Source of the DNA: Rhodospirillales bacterium
Lineage (GTDB): Bacteria; Pseudomonadota; Alphaproteobacteria; Rhodospirillales; JASLQF01
Length of the DNA: 64,000 nt
Reading direction: 5' to 3'
Assembly (NCBI GenBank): GCA_030744625.1
Contig: JASLQF010000037.1
Location: forward strand, 42,345-106,344
Part shown: positions 9,440 through 17,634 of the stretch, piece after piece
Layout: each line of letters starts with the position of its first letter
Numbering within the stretch: position 1 is the first letter of the stretch
Translations under genes and position numbers: made by a program
Notes under the pieces: generated by a model
Seen by the model: only the letters and a program-made list of their open reading frames with translations
The model's database searches: none
What the model was told of the DNA's origin: nothing

Positions 9440-10189
9440 CTAGCTGCCCGACGGCCCGACGCGTCCGACGGCGGGAAGCTTCAGCGCAAAATTCATGGGA
9501 TCGATACCGAAGGTGAGCCCGAGCAGGTTGATTTCCAAGCCCTCCTCGGCCCCCACCAGCACGCCGAAAAGCCCGAAAAGAGAAAACTGGTATCCGGTGC
9601 CACTTGGAGCGCGCGCGAACAGGTCGCCGTTCGGCAGGTAGTCCTTGCCGATGGCGGTGGGCGGCAGGTCGAGCCTGAGCTCGGGCACACGGCGGGCGAC
9701 GAAGGCGGTGAAGGTGTTGGAATTGGGGCCCGGCCACACGCGGTATTCGTGGGCGTGGGGATAGTCGCGGGCGGCGCCGTCGATGTCCTTTATGACTTCG
9801 TCGATGCCCCCGCCCCTGAGATCGACGATGATCTCCGGTTCCGCCCCGAACCAGCGCCCGTCCGGCGCGCGGCCATTGATGGAAAGCACCGACATCCCGT
9901 GGTAGGCGCGCCAACCGATCACCTCGTAGACGGTAAAGGTAGGAGCGCCCGTCGGCTTCACGGCGATCCAGCTGTGCACGCCAAAGGCGCCGCGCCACGA
10001 CCAGGCCCGCGCCACGTACACCTGCACGACGGCTTCCCTTATGGTCGCCGGATCGGGCGCGATGCCGGCGGATTCACGGCTCGCCGTGCGCCAATCACCG
10101 GCCATGACCACGCCCGCGTAATAGGCGAGCCCCCCGGCAATAAGCAATAATGCCGCGACCGTTCCCGTTATCCATTTCAACACTCGCAT
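9440..10189 (-). CDS. DUF3750 family protein, single N-terminal membrane helix
   Basis: 249 residues from the ATG of MRVLKWITG; a TTG start at 10228 would add 13 polar residues. A membrane segment (about 5-27) anchors a soluble domain carrying the DUF3750 signatures WSWRGAFGVHSWIAVKP, WFGAEPEIIVDLRG and WPGPNSNTF. These resemble cysteine/histidine-protease-like folds, but no catalytic function is established. Same strand as djlA, with a 43-base gap. Confidence 0.8.
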   Translation of the reverse strand: MRVLKWITGTVAALLLIAGGLAYYAGVVMAGDWRTASRESAGIAPDPATIREAVVQVYVARAWSWRGAFGVHSWIAVKPTGAPTFTVYEVIGWRAYHGMSVLSINGRAPDGRWFGAEPEIIVDLRGGGIDEVIKDIDGAARDYPHAHEYRVWPGPNSNTFTAFVARRVPELRLDLPPTAIGKDYLPNGDLFARAPSGTGYQFSLFGLFGVLVGAEEGLEINLLGLTFGIDPMNFALKLPAVGRVGPSGS

Positions 10190-10246
10190 TCGAAGCCGTA
10201 ATTTAAGGTTGACGCGGCCCCTCGCCAAGGGGCGGCGGGTTCACGA

Positions 10247-10423
10247 TTAGGTCAGCGACCTCATCTCCCGACCATGCGCCGGCAAAAGGGCGGGATCATT
10301 GCCGGTAGCATGATTATGGGGGTCGCGCCACGGCAAAAGATCGAAAATGTCGGAATAGACGCCGCCCGACGGCACCCGCCACGAAACCGCCGCCGACGAG
10401 GACGCCGTGCCAGCCGTGTCCAT
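10247..10423 (-). CDS. Possible small protein, 58 residues, unknown function
   Basis: The ATG at 10423 is preceded by a strong Shine-Dalgarno GGAGG seven bases upstream, and an exact TATAAT lies at 10487-10482 on the same strand. The frame is open further upstream, with an alternative start at 10483. The product is polar, with a SWRVPSGGVYSDIFDLLPW core, no membrane helix and no recognised domain. It is divergent from the TolC gene. The signals favour a real gene, but no homologue is recognised. Confidence 0.35.
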   Translation of the reverse strand: MDTAGTASSSAAVSWRVPSGGVYSDIFDLLPWRDPHNHATGNDPALLPAHGREMRSLT

Positions 10424-10517
10424 GGCGGCGCCTCCAGACAAAAGAAAATCGTCGCGCGTGGTTTCGTAAACGTATAGAATCATTATATAAAATTAAAAAC
10501 TAGGGATATCTGGCCGT

Positions 10518-10546
10518 TTGACGCCCAATCGGACCACGTATAGAAT
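10518..10546 (+). promoter_or_regulatory. Predicted sigma-70 promoter of the TolC-family gene
   Basis: TTGACG (10518-10523), 17-base spacer, TAGAAT (10541-10546). The start would fall near 10553, giving a leader of 45-65 bases. Confidence 0.6.
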
Positions 10547-10597
10547 CGTGGGATCCGAGAGACGCATGGCGCGTCCTGACGCGACACGGTTAAGCGA

Positions 10598-11938
10598 ATG
10601 TCTGGAGGAAAACATACTTTGAGGTTCGGGCGTATAAGCTTTGCGGGAGTGGCGATGGCGGCCGTTGTTTGCGCCGCCTCTCCGTCGTTTGGCCGGTCTC
10701 TCGAAAAAGAGCTGGCCGGCTTGCTTCTCGATCATCCGCAAATCAATGCCAGCCAAAAGGCGGTCGAAACGTCGCGCGCCCAGATCAAGCAGGCACTCGC
10801 CGAGTTCCTTCCGCGGGTGGGCATGTCCTCCAGTATCGGCCCCGAGATCACGGACGGCCCCTCTCAGAGAAACCGCGGACTGGACCGGGGCGCCATCGCG
10901 CAAACAGGCATTTCGACATCGGTCACCGTCACGCAGGGCCTTTTCAGCGGCTATTCCACGGCCTCCTTGGTCAGAACGGCACGCCTCAACAAGTGGCTCT
11001 CCTTGATGACCCTGGATGGGACGCGCCAGGGGGTGCTTCTCGAGGGTATCAACTCCTACATCAACGTTCTCCGGCAAAAGCGCCTCATCGAGTTGGCGCG
11101 GCTCAACGAAACCAACATCCAGAACCAGCTCAACCTCGAGGACGAACGGGTGCAGCGCGGCTCCGGCATTGCCGTCGACATTCTGCAAGCCAAGTCGCGG
11201 CTGCAACTGGCCAAGGAACGCCGCATCAATTTCGAGGGCGGCCTCAAGGACGCCGTCAGCACGTATATCCAGGTGTTCGATCACCCGCCCGGTCTTTCGG
11301 AGATGTTGGATCCCATACCGCCGGTGGGGATTCTGCCGACAAGCGTCGAAGAGGCCCTGGAAACAGCGCTGAAGAACAACCCGGCGTTGGGCAGTGCCTC
11401 CGCGACCAGCGAGGTGGCCAGGGAACGCAGGCGATCGGTGATGGCCCAATACTTTCCGACGGTCGATCTGGTCACCACTTGGACATATGAGAAGAACAAG
11501 GCGGCGGTTATCGGAACGAGCCGAGAGTATTCGATGCTCCTGCAAGTCAACTGGGATCTGTTCACCGGCTTGTCGACGAGGGAAACCCTGGCCCAGGTGG
11601 CCTTCGATTACGGGGCGAGCAAGGACAACCACCGCTTCATCGCCCGGCGCGTCATCGAGCAGACGAAACTTTCCTGGCAGGGCCTTCTGACCGTCAGCAA
11701 TCGGCTGGAGCTGTTGGAGAACGCCGTGAACATCGCCGCCGCGGTGTTCGAATCCCGAAGGAAGTTGCGGGAAGCGGGGAAGGAAACCGTGATCAACGTG
11801 CTCGACGCCGAAAGCGAAATCTTCAATGCCCAGACCAGCTATACCTCCGCCTCCTACGACCGCCGTCTCTCCGTTTACCAAATCCTTCTGGCGCTCGGCC
11901 AGTTGACGACTGAGCATCTCAAGTTGAATGTGGAATAA
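10598..11938 (+). CDS. TolC-family outer-membrane efflux/secretion protein
   Basis: 446 residues with two OEP repeats (about 35-225 and 245-440), as in TolC/LapE-type outer-membrane tunnels for type I secretion or RND/MFP efflux. The N-terminus RFGRISFAGVAMAAVVCAASPSFG is a Sec signal peptide. The ATG at 10598 has no clear ribosome site; a TTG at 10619 is preceded by GGAGG at 10604-10608 and gives a cleaner signal peptide, so it may be the real start. No membrane-fusion or inner-membrane partner is in the window, so the transported substrate is unknown. Confidence 0.9.
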   Translation: MSGGKHTLRFGRISFAGVAMAAVVCAASPSFGRSLEKELAGLLLDHPQINASQKAVETSRAQIKQALAEFLPRVGMSSSIGPEITDGPSQRNRGLDRGAIAQTGISTSVTVTQGLFSGYSTASLVRTARLNKWLSLMTLDGTRQGVLLEGINSYINVLRQKRLIELARLNETNIQNQLNLEDERVQRGSGIAVDILQAKSRLQLAKERRINFEGGLKDAVSTYIQVFDHPPGLSEMLDPIPPVGILPTSVEEALETALKNNPALGSASATSEVARERRRSVMAQYFPTVDLVTTWTYEKNKAAVIGTSREYSMLLQVNWDLFTGLSTRETLAQVAFDYGASKDNHRFIARRVIEQTKLSWQGLLTVSNRLELLENAVNIAAAVFESRRKLREAGKETVINVLDAESEIFNAQTSYTSASYDRRLSVYQILLALGQLTTEHLKLNVE

Positions 11939-12075
11939 GCGGGCGCCGGAGCGCGCCGCCACGGCCATGGCATTCACGTCGGGCCACAGCGGGCACCGGG
12001 CATCACATCCGGATCGGAGGCCCACGGAGCCGCCGCGGTTGAAGCAATGACGATTTCCATCCCGGACGCGATATC

Positions 12076-13599
12076 ATGAACGTCGGCAACTTATTCAAGG
12101 ATTCGGTGAAGCTCAGGCCGGACCGGGTGGCGCTGATTCAAGAGGATCGGCGGTTAACCTACGGCGAGCTCGATACCCGCACCAACCAGGTGGCGAACGG
12201 CCTGAGGGACCTGGGGGTGAAGCGGGGGGACACGGTCGGCGTCCTCGTGAAGAACGATATTCGCTTCGTCGAGTGCATGTTCGGGGCGCTCAGGCTGGGC
12301 GCCGTCGTTACCCCCGTAACCACGCGTGCCCATTACGACACGCTGGTACACATCATGGAAGACAGCGAGACCAAGGTGCTGATCGCGTCGCCCCATTTCG
12401 CCGAGGAAGCGGCGCGGCTCGAGACCGGGGTGTCTGGGCTCGGCCACGCCCTGGTCATGGACACCGCCACCGACGGCGCCACGGATTACGAGTCCTGGCG
12501 CGAAGCAGCGGCGGACACCGACGTGGATACGCCCGTCGACGACGGGGACCTTTGTCTTCTTCCCTACACGTCGGGCTCGACCGGCCTGCCCAAGGGCGTG
12601 CTCCTGCCCCACCAAAATGTCGAATGGTGGACGCGGGCGGTGCGCCGCGCCATGCTGCTGGGCCCCGAGGATCGCACCCTCCTGGCGATACCGGTATTTC
12701 ACGCCAACGGCATGTTCATGGCGCTCATGCCCATGCTCGAGTGTGGTGGGTCCCTGGTTATGCTGCACGACTTCGACGCCAGGGAGGTGATCACCGCACT
12801 GAGCCGCGAAAAGTGCACCTACACCACGGGCGTGCCGGCCATGTACAAGCTGCTGCTGCGCGAGGAGGACTTGATCGCCGAGACCGATTTTTCGTCCCTG
12901 CAGTTCGTGCTCTGTGGGTCATCGGAAGTGCCGGAGGAGTTGCTTTCCGAATTCGAGGCGCGCTTCGGCGCGCCCATGCTCGAAGGCTACGGGTTGACCG
13001 AGGGCGGGCCGCTGGTCTGCTACAACCCGCGTTGGGGCATCTCGAAGCACGGCACCTCGGGTCTGCCCTATCCCGGCATCGAGTTGCGCGTGGTCGATCC
13101 CGATGACCCCGCGAAGGACGTGCCCCAGGGCGAAATCGGTGAGCTATTGATGCGCAGCCCGGCGCCGTCCAAGGGCTACCACAAGCTGCCCCACGTGACC
13201 AAGGAGCGCTTCCTCGAGGGAAAATGGCTGAAGACCAACGACTTGGTGCGCGCCGACGAACAGGGCTACATCAAGATCGTCGGACGCCAGGACGACATGA
13301 TCAATTGCGGCGGCGAAAACGTCTATCCCAAGGAAGTCGAGAACGTGCTCATGACCCACGCCAACGTCGCCGACGTCGCGGTCGTGCCGGTGCCCGACGA
13401 CATCAAGGGCGAGGTGCCGGTCGCCTTCGCCGTCGAAAAGAATTCGGGGGACACGTCTCCCGAATCGTTGAAGCAGTACTTCCTGGACAACGGCCCGGCA
13501 TACGCCCACCCGCGCAAGGTTTTCATCGTCGACGAGCTACCCCTAACCGGCGCCAAGAAGGTGGACCGTACCCACCTCAAGGAACTGGCACGAGCGTGA
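12076..13599 (+). CDS. AMP-dependent acyl-CoA synthetase / CoA ligase
   Basis: 507 residues of the ANL adenylating superfamily: P-loop YTSGSTGLPKG at 164-174, YGLTEGGP in the adenylation core, a GRQDDMINCGGENVYPKEVE hinge, and the lysine region TGAKKVDR near the C-terminus. It would convert a carboxylic acid, ATP and CoA to the acyl-CoA. The substrate cannot be fixed from sequence. It lies alone on the plus strand, directly before a truncated thioesterase frame, which suggests it once formed a ligase-thioesterase unit. Confidence 0.9.
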   Translation: MNVGNLFKDSVKLRPDRVALIQEDRRLTYGELDTRTNQVANGLRDLGVKRGDTVGVLVKNDIRFVECMFGALRLGAVVTPVTTRAHYDTLVHIMEDSETKVLIASPHFAEEAARLETGVSGLGHALVMDTATDGATDYESWREAAADTDVDTPVDDGDLCLLPYTSGSTGLPKGVLLPHQNVEWWTRAVRRAMLLGPEDRTLLAIPVFHANGMFMALMPMLECGGSLVMLHDFDAREVITALSREKCTYTTGVPAMYKLLLREEDLIAETDFSSLQFVLCGSSEVPEELLSEFEARFGAPMLEGYGLTEGGPLVCYNPRWGISKHGTSGLPYPGIELRVVDPDDPAKDVPQGEIGELLMRSPAPSKGYHKLPHVTKERFLEGKWLKTNDLVRADEQGYIKIVGRQDDMINCGGENVYPKEVENVLMTHANVADVAVVPVPDDIKGEVPVAFAVEKNSGDTSPESLKQYFLDNGPAYAHPRKVFIVDELPLTGAKKVDRTHLKELARA

Positions 13600-13600
13600 T

Positions 13601-13765
13601 ATGATTGCCCGCGGCGCCGGGCCGGTGACGCTGCGCACCGTCGGAAAAATCGTCAAGGTTGGACGCATCGCTGGCGTCGCCGACGCCTGGGTGTTCGATC
13701 CGGATAACAAACTCTTGGCCAGTCGCCGCGGCGCCTACAGCGCGTCGATGCCGGAGCACGGGTAG
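13601..13765 (+). pseudogene. C-terminal remnant of a hotdog-fold (PaaI-like) thioesterase
   Basis: A 54-codon frame starts with ATG one base after the ligase stop. Its translation (TLRTVGKIVKVGRIAGVADA then WVFDPDNKLLASRRGAYS) resembles the last two strands of PaaI-type thioesterases, with the usual pattern of GRxxxVADAxVxDxxxxLLAxxxGxY. The N-terminal half, including the hotdog helix and catalytic residues, is missing; upstream DNA is the ligase in another frame. I read it as the tail left by a deletion, although it could still be translated through coupling to the ligase. Confidence 0.55.
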
Positions 13766-14149
13766 CGGCCTGCCCCGCGCCGGCATCACACCGAGCGCCG
13801 GCGGCGCCGGACGCCCAATCGCAGGTAGGTTTGCAAGACGACGGATTCATGGTACTGACGCGAAACTAAGTGCCGACCTCGGCGATTTTGGGGGACCCGA
13901 GCCTGCCATCCGCCACTCGACGGTTCGGGCCAATCGCCGGCCAAAAGTTATCTCTTGCAATGTTGTCATGTTTAGTTTCAATTGCCCGGCACACTAACGC
14001 TCATGAAAGGCGATAAAGACCCAGGGAACCTCTGCTAGGTACGCGGCCCCCGACTCTCGTGGAAGCGTTGGTGTGACGTGCACGGTCGCCTCGGCCGCGC
14101 GTTGTCGCTCGGCCCAGCATCCCAGATATAACCGAACTGGACGATTCAG
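13766..14149 (+). other. Non-coding stretch before the TRAP permease genes
   Basis: No credible gene. The segment 13930-13985 is AT-richer than its surroundings and could hold regulatory sites. A possible promoter for the TRAP operon lies at its right end. No other feature was recognised. Confidence 0.5.
14102..14132 (+). promoter_or_regulatory. Possible promoter of the TRAP permease operon
   Basis: TTGTCG (14102-14107) and a good TATAAC (14127-14132), but with a long 19-base spacer. Transcription would begin only about 11 bases before the ATG, so the mRNA would have almost no leader and no Shine-Dalgarno sequence. Confidence 0.3.
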
Positions 14150-14680
14150 ATGGCATTACTGTTGATCATTGAGCGGTTTGTCCGCGTCTTGGGAGCGATT
14201 TCCACGGGGCTCCTGCTCATCGTGATCGGGAGCATGATGTACGAAGTGGTCTCCCGTTATGTCTTCAACGCGCCCAACCTCTGGGCCTTTGATATCCCAT
14301 GGATGGTTGCCGGTGGATGTTTCCTGCTGTCGGCGGCGGTCACCCTGCAAGCGGAGGGCCACGTGCGCATCGATTTCCTTGCCACGATGATGCCCTTGCG
14401 CATGCAGCATCTGGCCAACCTTCTGTTTTACTTGGTTATATTTTTGCCGGCGATGAGCGCCATCATCTTTTTCGCATTCAAATTAACATGGATCGCCTAT
14501 GTCACGGACGAGTTGGAAGCGCAGAGCGCCTGGCAGCCTTTGATCTGGCCGTTCTATTCTGCCATCGCGATCGGGTTCTCTTCCTTCTGGCTGCAGATTA
14601 TTGTTTCGATGATCCGCCACGCCATGGGAATGCGCGAACCGGGCTCGGTAGACGCCCCCGGCCAGGCACCACCTTACTGA
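14150..14680 (+). CDS. TRAP transporter small permease (DctQ-like)
   Basis: 176 residues with four membrane helices (about 15-35, 48-68, 88-110 and 132-155), including PWMVAGGCFLLSAAVTLQAEGHVRIDF, which matches the conserved DctQ core (helix II and the HVRID region). It forms the small membrane subunit of a sodium-driven tripartite uptake system. The large subunit follows 18 bases later. No periplasmic binding protein (DctP/TAXI) gene is present on either side. Confidence 0.93.
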   Translation: MALLLIIERFVRVLGAISTGLLLIVIGSMMYEVVSRYVFNAPNLWAFDIPWMVAGGCFLLSAAVTLQAEGHVRIDFLATMMPLRMQHLANLLFYLVIFLPAMSAIIFFAFKLTWIAYVTDELEAQSAWQPLIWPFYSAIAIGFSSFWLQIIVSMIRHAMGMREPGSVDAPGQAPPY

Positions 14681-14698
14681 TAGGGACGGGAATTTACG

Positions 14699-16021
14699 AT
14701 GGAGATCAACCTCGCCGCGCTTATGTTCCCGGCCCTGTTCGCCCTGATATTTCTGGGAATCCCGGTTTCTTTCAGCCTGCTTGGCGTTGCCATAGGATTT
14801 GGCTTCGCGGCGTTCGGGACCAAGATTGGGCTTCAGAGCTTCCATTTCATCACCAGGACGTCGTCGGTTTATGTGCTGGCGTCCATACCGCTCTTCATTT
14901 TCATGGGCTCGACCATGGAGCGTTCGGGAATCGCCGAACGCCTGTTCCACGCCATGCGTCTTTGGGTGGGCCGCTTCCCGGGCGGCCTGGCGATCGCCAC
15001 CATCGCCATTTGCGCAATCTTCGCGGCGGGCACGGGCATCGTCGGCGCCGTCGAGGTCATGGTCGGGTTGATGGCCATACCGGCGATGATGAAGTACGGC
15101 TACGATCGCGGCCTGATCGCCGGCACCATCTGTGCCGGCGGCTCCCTGGGCACCATGATTCCGCCGTCGATCGTCGTCGTCATCTACGCGACGATCGCGC
15201 AGATTTCCATCGGAAAGCTCTTCGCCGGCGTCCTCTTTCCAGGCGGCATGATGGTGCTGTTTTTTCTCCTCTATCTAATCTTGCGTTGCTGGTTTCGCCC
15301 GCAGGATGGCCCGCCCATGGAGCGCGAAGAGTTCGAACAGGTCAAATTTGGCGAGTTGATGTGGCTCACGTTCACGGCGCTGATTCCGCCCATCGCGCTC
15401 GTCGTGACCGTGGTTGGCTCGATCCTCGCCGGGGTCGCCGCCGTCACCGAAGCCGCCGCGGTGGGCGCCGCGGGTGCCTTGTTGCTGTCCGTCATCTATC
15501 GCCGATTTTCCTTGGAGATGTTGTGGGACTCGCTGAAGAAATCGATCGTCATCAACGCCATGGTCATGCTCATCATCCTCGGCGGCACCATGTTCACCAC
15601 CATCTTCCGCATGCACGGCGGCGGCGAGCTGGTCGAGGCGATCATCGAATACCTCGACCTGTCACCCCATGGAATGGCCGGTCTTTTCCTGGCCATCATT
15701 TTCATGCTTGGAATCGTCCTGGACTGGGTGTCGATCGTCCTCATCGTGGTCCCCATCTTTTCGCCACTGCTCGACGCTGCGGGGATCGATCCGGTGTGGT
15801 TCGCCGTCATGGCGATCATCATGATCCAGACCTCCTACCTGACCCCACCCATGGCGCCATCCATTTTCTACCTGAAAGGCATCGCGCCACCGGAGATGAC
15901 ATACAAGGACATGTATTTGGGCGTGATGCCGTTCGTCCTGCTGCAGCTCCTTGTGCTGGTGGTTATCGCCCTTTATCCGCCGACGGCGACCTATCTCCCG
16001 GAATTCTTCCTCGGGAATTGA
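14699..16021 (+). CDS. TRAP transporter large permease (DctM-like)
   Basis: 440 residues, about twelve membrane segments, with signatures such as FIFMGSTMERSGIAERLF, GTGIVGAVEVMVGLMAIPAM and GSLGTMIPPSIVVVIYA of DctM permeases. It carries out sodium-coupled import with the small subunit and an extracytoplasmic binding protein that must be encoded elsewhere. Substrates of such systems are usually organic or aromatic acids, but the substrate of this one is unknown. A MocR regulator gene follows 128 bases later. Confidence 0.94.
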   Translation: MEINLAALMFPALFALIFLGIPVSFSLLGVAIGFGFAAFGTKIGLQSFHFITRTSSVYVLASIPLFIFMGSTMERSGIAERLFHAMRLWVGRFPGGLAIATIAICAIFAAGTGIVGAVEVMVGLMAIPAMMKYGYDRGLIAGTICAGGSLGTMIPPSIVVVIYATIAQISIGKLFAGVLFPGGMMVLFFLLYLILRCWFRPQDGPPMEREEFEQVKFGELMWLTFTALIPPIALVVTVVGSILAGVAAVTEAAAVGAAGALLLSVIYRRFSLEMLWDSLKKSIVINAMVMLIILGGTMFTTIFRMHGGGELVEAIIEYLDLSPHGMAGLFLAIIFMLGIVLDWVSIVLIVVPIFSPLLDAAGIDPVWFAVMAIIMIQTSYLTPPMAPSIFYLKGIAPPEMTYKDMYLGVMPFVLLQLLVLVVIALYPPTATYLPEFFLGN

Positions 16022-16048
16022 CGGGGCGGGCGTCGGCATCCGCCCCGT
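16021..16048 (+). terminator. Terminator-like hairpin after the TRAP operon
   Basis: A perfect 9-bp stem (16021-16029 with 16040-16048, ACGGGGCGG/CCGCCCCGT) begins at the dctM stop codon. There is no U-tract, so it is more likely an mRNA-end stabiliser or a weak terminator. Confidence 0.35.
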
Positions 16049-16075
16049 TCGCCGACCATACAATTTGAAAAACAT

Positions 16076-16104
16076 TTGGCGGTGTTCCCGCCGACTGGTA
16101 TCTT
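16076..16104 (+). promoter_or_regulatory. Predicted promoter of the MocR regulator gene
   Basis: TTGGCG (16076-16081), 17-base spacer, TATCTT (16099-16104). An inverted repeat GGCGG-N5-CCGCC (16078-16092) covers the -35 box and spacer, suitable as an autoregulatory operator. A second inverted repeat (16109-16116 with 16141-16148) forms a leader hairpin ending two bases before the start codon. Confidence 0.5.
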
Positions 16105-16149
16105 GCGTCGCCAAGCACTCCCTGCTCCCGCCATGGGTAGGCTTGGCGC

Positions 16150-17604
16150 ATGAACATATTCCTCGACCGCACATCGCCGGTGGCGCTGCGTGACCAGATC
16201 GTCGCCTATTTCGAGACCCAGATAAGTCTCGGGGTCTTTCCGGGCGGCATGCGCCTGCCCTCGGTGCGCACGCTGGCCAGCCAGATACGCGTCAATCCCT
16301 CAACGGTCCGCGAAGCGTACGCCGAGCTCGCCTGCCGCGACATGGTCGAGGGACAGGGTGGGCGCGGCACCTTCGTCCGCATGGGCCATGGTCCGGCCGC
16401 GCCGCTCACCATCGATCTGGACGTGGCCCGCGAAGACCCGCACCGGTCCATCGTCTACACCACCATGGTGGCGCCCGGGCGCACCGATATCCTGTCTCTC
16501 GATCAGCAGGTGCCGGCGCCCCATCTTCTGCCGTTCGTCGATCTTGACCTGGCCACCCGCCACATTTGGAACCCCAACAACCAGGCGCTTCACCATTTCG
16601 GCGATCCGCAGGGCCTTTTCGACCTGCGCGAGCGCCTGGCCCACCTCGTTGCCTGGCGCGGTGTGACCCGGGTACGCGCCGACGACCTTCTGGTCACCAG
16701 CGGCGTCGTGCAGGGGCTCTTCCTTTGCCTCAGCCTATTGTGCCGCAAGGGTGATGGGGTGATTGTCGAATCACCGACCTGGGGCGTCGCCCTGTCCATG
16801 TTGGACCACCTGGGGCTGGTGGCGCGGCCGGTGCCGTTGACGCCCGAGGGAATGGACATCGACGAAGTCGACCGCATCCTCGAACGCCGACGGGCGCGGG
16901 CCATTTTCACGGTGCCTTGCGGCCACAACCCGACGGGCGTCTCCAGTTCCGTGGAGCAGCGGACGGCGCTCCTCGATGTCGCACGTCGCCACGGCGTCCC
17001 CATCATCGAGGATGACATCTATGGCCTGCTCGGCCTGAGCGGGGAGGAGGCACCGTCGCTCCTCGCCCTCGACGACGAACGGGCCATCGTCTTCTCTTTG
17101 ACCGGCGTCAGCAAATCCCTCGGACCGGCGTTCCGCCTGGGATGGATGGTGCCGCCGCCGCGCTTTCTCGACCGCTTCATCGCCACCAAGCAAAATCTGG
17201 ACCTGCACACCAACCACATCGTGCAGTACATACTGGAGAGGTACCTGTCCCTGGACCGCTTCGACGCCCATCTGCGGCGCACGCGCGGCGCCTACAAGGA
17301 AATGCGGGACGCCCGCATCGGCGCCGTGCGCGACGTGCTCGGCGATCGGGCCGAGGTCCATGAACCGGCCGGCGGCTTCGCGCTGTGGGTGCGCCTCAAC
17401 GGCGGGATGCCGGCCCGCGAGATCGTCTCCCGCTCCTTGCGCGATGGCGTCTACGCGACGCCCGGCGCTTGCTTCTTCCCGGTGGACAAGGAGGAGGAAG
17501 GCGACCGATTCCTGCGCCTCTCCTTCACCTTGCCGGAGGAGGGCCAGTTCCTCTCTGGATTGCGGGTGCTGGCCAAGGCCATGCGATCCGCCGCGGCCGC
17601 CTGA
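16150..17604 (+). CDS. MocR-type regulator: GntR winged helix fused to a PLP aminotransferase-like domain
   Basis: 484 residues. A GntR helix-turn-helix (about 8-75, with PSVRTLASQIRVNPSTVREAY) precedes a fold-type I aminotransferase-like domain (about 100-480). The PLP lysine is in LTGVSKSLGPAFRLGW, and NPTG and the D-Y pair (EDDIYG) for the cofactor are intact. MocR proteins sense PLP or amino-compound metabolites and often regulate a neighbouring gene, here possibly the TRAP permeases. Some members are true aminotransferases, so enzymatic activity cannot be excluded. Confidence 0.92.
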   Translation: MNIFLDRTSPVALRDQIVAYFETQISLGVFPGGMRLPSVRTLASQIRVNPSTVREAYAELACRDMVEGQGGRGTFVRMGHGPAAPLTIDLDVAREDPHRSIVYTTMVAPGRTDILSLDQQVPAPHLLPFVDLDLATRHIWNPNNQALHHFGDPQGLFDLRERLAHLVAWRGVTRVRADDLLVTSGVVQGLFLCLSLLCRKGDGVIVESPTWGVALSMLDHLGLVARPVPLTPEGMDIDEVDRILERRRARAIFTVPCGHNPTGVSSSVEQRTALLDVARRHGVPIIEDDIYGLLGLSGEEAPSLLALDDERAIVFSLTGVSKSLGPAFRLGWMVPPPRFLDRFIATKQNLDLHTNHIVQYILERYLSLDRFDAHLRRTRGAYKEMRDARIGAVRDVLGDRAEVHEPAGGFALWVRLNGGMPAREIVSRSLRDGVYATPGACFFPVDKEEEGDRFLRLSFTLPEEGQFLSGLRVLAKAMRSAAAA

Positions 17605-17634
17605 CTTCCGGCGGTCGGGTTCCCGGCGGCCTTC

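Larger units (their letters stand above)
10190..10597. other. Divergent intergenic region between the DUF3750 and TolC-family genes
   Basis: Apart from the possible small gene, it holds an AT-rich segment (10481-10500), two copies of the 12-mer ACGTATAGAATC at 10470-10481 and 10536-10547, and the promoter of the TolC gene. The second 12-mer contains the TolC -10 hexamer, so the pair could be a duplicated promoter or operator element. Confidence 0.5.

Noticed and set aside
10493..12025. 510-codon minus-strand frame
   Set aside because: Antisense to the TolC-family gene; the plus-strand protein has the OEP features and signal peptide.
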